Shown: positions 62,986 to 64,000 of the stretch, piece after piece
How positions within the stretch are numbered: position 1 is the stretch's first letter
Layout of the letters: the number at the start of each line of letters is the position of its first letter
Assembly: GCF_032842945.2 (NCBI RefSeq)
Contig: NZ_CP146606.1
Coordinates: 2,112,501-2,176,500, forward strand
DNA length: 64,000 nucleotides
Direction: 5' to 3'
Source: Roseovarius sp. W115
Lineage (GTDB): Bacteria > Pseudomonadota > Alphaproteobacteria > Rhodobacterales > Rhodobacteraceae
Made by a program: the position numbers and the translations under genes
The notes under the pieces: generated by a model
The model's input: only the letters and a program-made list of their open reading frames with translations
What the model was told of the DNA's origin: nothing
Database searches by the model: none

Positions 62986-64000
62986 ATGGCAACTACATTT
63001 GGCTCAACGCCGCGTCTCTTGATCCTTGCGTCGCTGATGATGCTCTTCGCTCTCTGGTCCACAGCGGTGCGTGCCGAACAGCCAGCCGCGCTGCCGGACT
63101 ATGTGGTTGAGCAGTTTGGTCAGCCGCCTGCCATTCCGGATGGTGACTTGTCAGCGGACTTGAAGGCCGCCGCGAAGATGGCGTTTGTCGACAGTATCGA
63201 AGGGTCGACATGGGGTACGGATCAGGAAGTGGCCTTGCGCACGTTGGCTGCTTCAAAAGACCCGCGCCTTGCCTGGCCCATCAGCGACCTGATGCGCTTT
63301 GCCCCCGGACAAGCGCTCAATGTGCAGCTTGCAAATGCAGCAGCGACATTGCTTGAAATTGATATGCCCACTGAAAACCATTGGGGCGTTATAACCGATC
63401 ACCTGATTGCGTGGGATGTGCCTGCGCCGCCGGATTACCTGAGTGCAAAACGGGCCATTTTCACCGGGATTATTCCCGGCTGGGACAAGATTTTTGTCGA
63501 AGGTGACATTGACTGGCGGATGGTGTCCTGGGGCGGCGTGCTGATTGATGACCGCGCCTATGACGCCACCGATGAGCAGTGCAACTGCATTCCGGCGGCG
63601 GATAACCCAGAGGTCAGCAGCGCGGCAGAGGCCACCTGGCTCAAGGATAGCGACATTGTCTTTGGCGTGGTCGTGAACGGTGAGGCGCGGGCCTATCCGC
63701 GTCGCATCATGGAAGTGCGCGAAATGGTCAACGATACCCTGGGCGGTCGTGATCTTGGTATTCCCTACTGCACTTTGTGCGGCGCGGCTCAGGCGTACTT
63801 TACCGATGACGTGCCTGTCGGTGTAGAGCGCCCGGTTTTGCGGACATCGGGGCTTTTGATCCGGTCCAATAAGGTCATGTATGACGTGCGTACGCATTCG
63901 GTGTTTGACACGTTCCTGGGTCACGCTGTGACAGGGCCCTTGGCCAAGAAGGGTGTGAAATTGGAACAAGCAGGTGTCGTGACCACTGACTGGGGCACGT
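62986..64000 (+). CDS. DUF3179 domain protein, cut by the window end
   Basis: An exported protein of which 338 codons are visible. ATG 62986 has GAAAGGT six bases upstream; an in-frame ATG at 62971 is less likely. The signal peptide is LLILASLMMLFALWSTAVRA. The rest matches DUF3179: GEARAYPRRIM, LGIPYCTLCGAAQAYFTDD, RTSGLLIRSNKVMYDVRTHSVFDTFLG, with Cys pairs QCNC and CTLC. The family role is unknown. It lies downstream of the phased-repeat element, which might be its control region. Confidence 0.85.
   Translation, partial: MATTFGSTPRLLILASLMMLFALWSTAVRAEQPAALPDYVVEQFGQPPAIPDGDLSADLKAAAKMAFVDSIEGSTWGTDQEVALRTLAASKDPRLAWPISDLMRFAPGQALNVQLANAAATLLEIDMPTENHWGVITDHLIAWDVPAPPDYLSAKRAIFTGIIPGWDKIFVEGDIDWRMVSWGGVLIDDRAYDATDEQCNCIPAADNPEVSSAAEATWLKDSDIVFGVVVNGEARAYPRRIMEVREMVNDTLGGRDLGIPYCTLCGAAQAYFTDDVPVGVERPVLRTSGLLIRSNKVMYDVRTHSVFDTFLGHAVTGPLAKKGVKLEQAGVVTTDWGT

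Noticed and set aside
62628..63110. 160-codon frame across the nusG-DUF3179 gap
   Set aside because: It overlaps the phased repeat element and the DUF3179 start in another frame; Cys/Arg-rich composition is that of a shadow.

Overview
The window reads as chromosomal DNA of a marine-type alphaproteobacterium of the Rhodobacteraceae/Roseobacteraceae. The call rests on gene order and families: acpS-lepB-rnc, era-DUF1491-recO, pckA divergent from chvI-chvG-hprK-rapZ-EIIA-HPr, a cobalamin adenosyltransferase-etfB-etfA-hbd neighbourhood, a DctPQM TRAP transporter, DUF6473, and the ethylmalonyl-CoA pathway enzyme methylsuccinyl-CoA dehydrogenase. A BciA-type 8-vinyl reductase (13137-14147) suggests bacteriochlorophyll synthesis and so a possible aerobic anoxygenic phototroph. 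No rRNA operon, complete prophage or CRISPR array was seen.

Layout. 1-2091: tail of an upstream gene, then acpS, lepB, rnc. 2292-6571: a compact prpE-thiolase-argE run. 6592-14147: Rieske oxygenase, ABC exporter, two tandem DMT permeases, a methyltransferase-like protein and bciA; this block of about 12 kb separates rnc from era. 14214-17144: era, DUF1491, recO, a META-domain protein and a TetR regulator with a palindromic operator. 17686-24455: a 47-aa membrane protein, a DUF1045 2H phosphoesterase, an FAH-family hydrolase, a TRAP transporter, a TDT permease and an orphan protein. 24460-32944: mcd, TauE, a frameshifted pheT, LysR, a methyltransferase and YtoQ. 33510-40997: pckA and the ChvI/ChvG-PTS regulatory cluster. 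41030-47266: hbd, DUF6473, etfBA, adenosyltransferase and envelope or small proteins. 47407-53234: parC, a YHS protein, a P450 and two related lipoproteins. 53346-62563: tuf, tRNA-Trp, secE and nusG, spread out by later insertions. 62986-end: a DUF3179 protein cut by the window edge.

The metabolic genes fit together. A thiolase, hydroxybutyryl-CoA dehydrogenase, methylsuccinyl-CoA dehydrogenase, ETF (its usual electron acceptor), cob(I)alamin adenosyltransferase (for B12-dependent mutases) and propionyl-CoA synthetase all belong to acetyl-CoA/propionyl-CoA assimilation. PckA with the HPr/HprK/ChvIG module links this to control of carbon flux.

The most unusual structures are two. (1) A 2.3-kb element sits in the 3' half of tRNA-Trp, bounded by a perfect 47-bp direct repeat. 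It has no integrase and carries only two divergent unknown genes and a structured leader; a serine-recombinase remnant lies just outside. (2) Two 96-bp intergenic elements, about 29 kb apart and in opposite orientation, each hold five GTCGGT-like hexamers at exactly 11-bp spacing between two TTAA boxes. They align without gaps at 71 of 96 positions by hand count.
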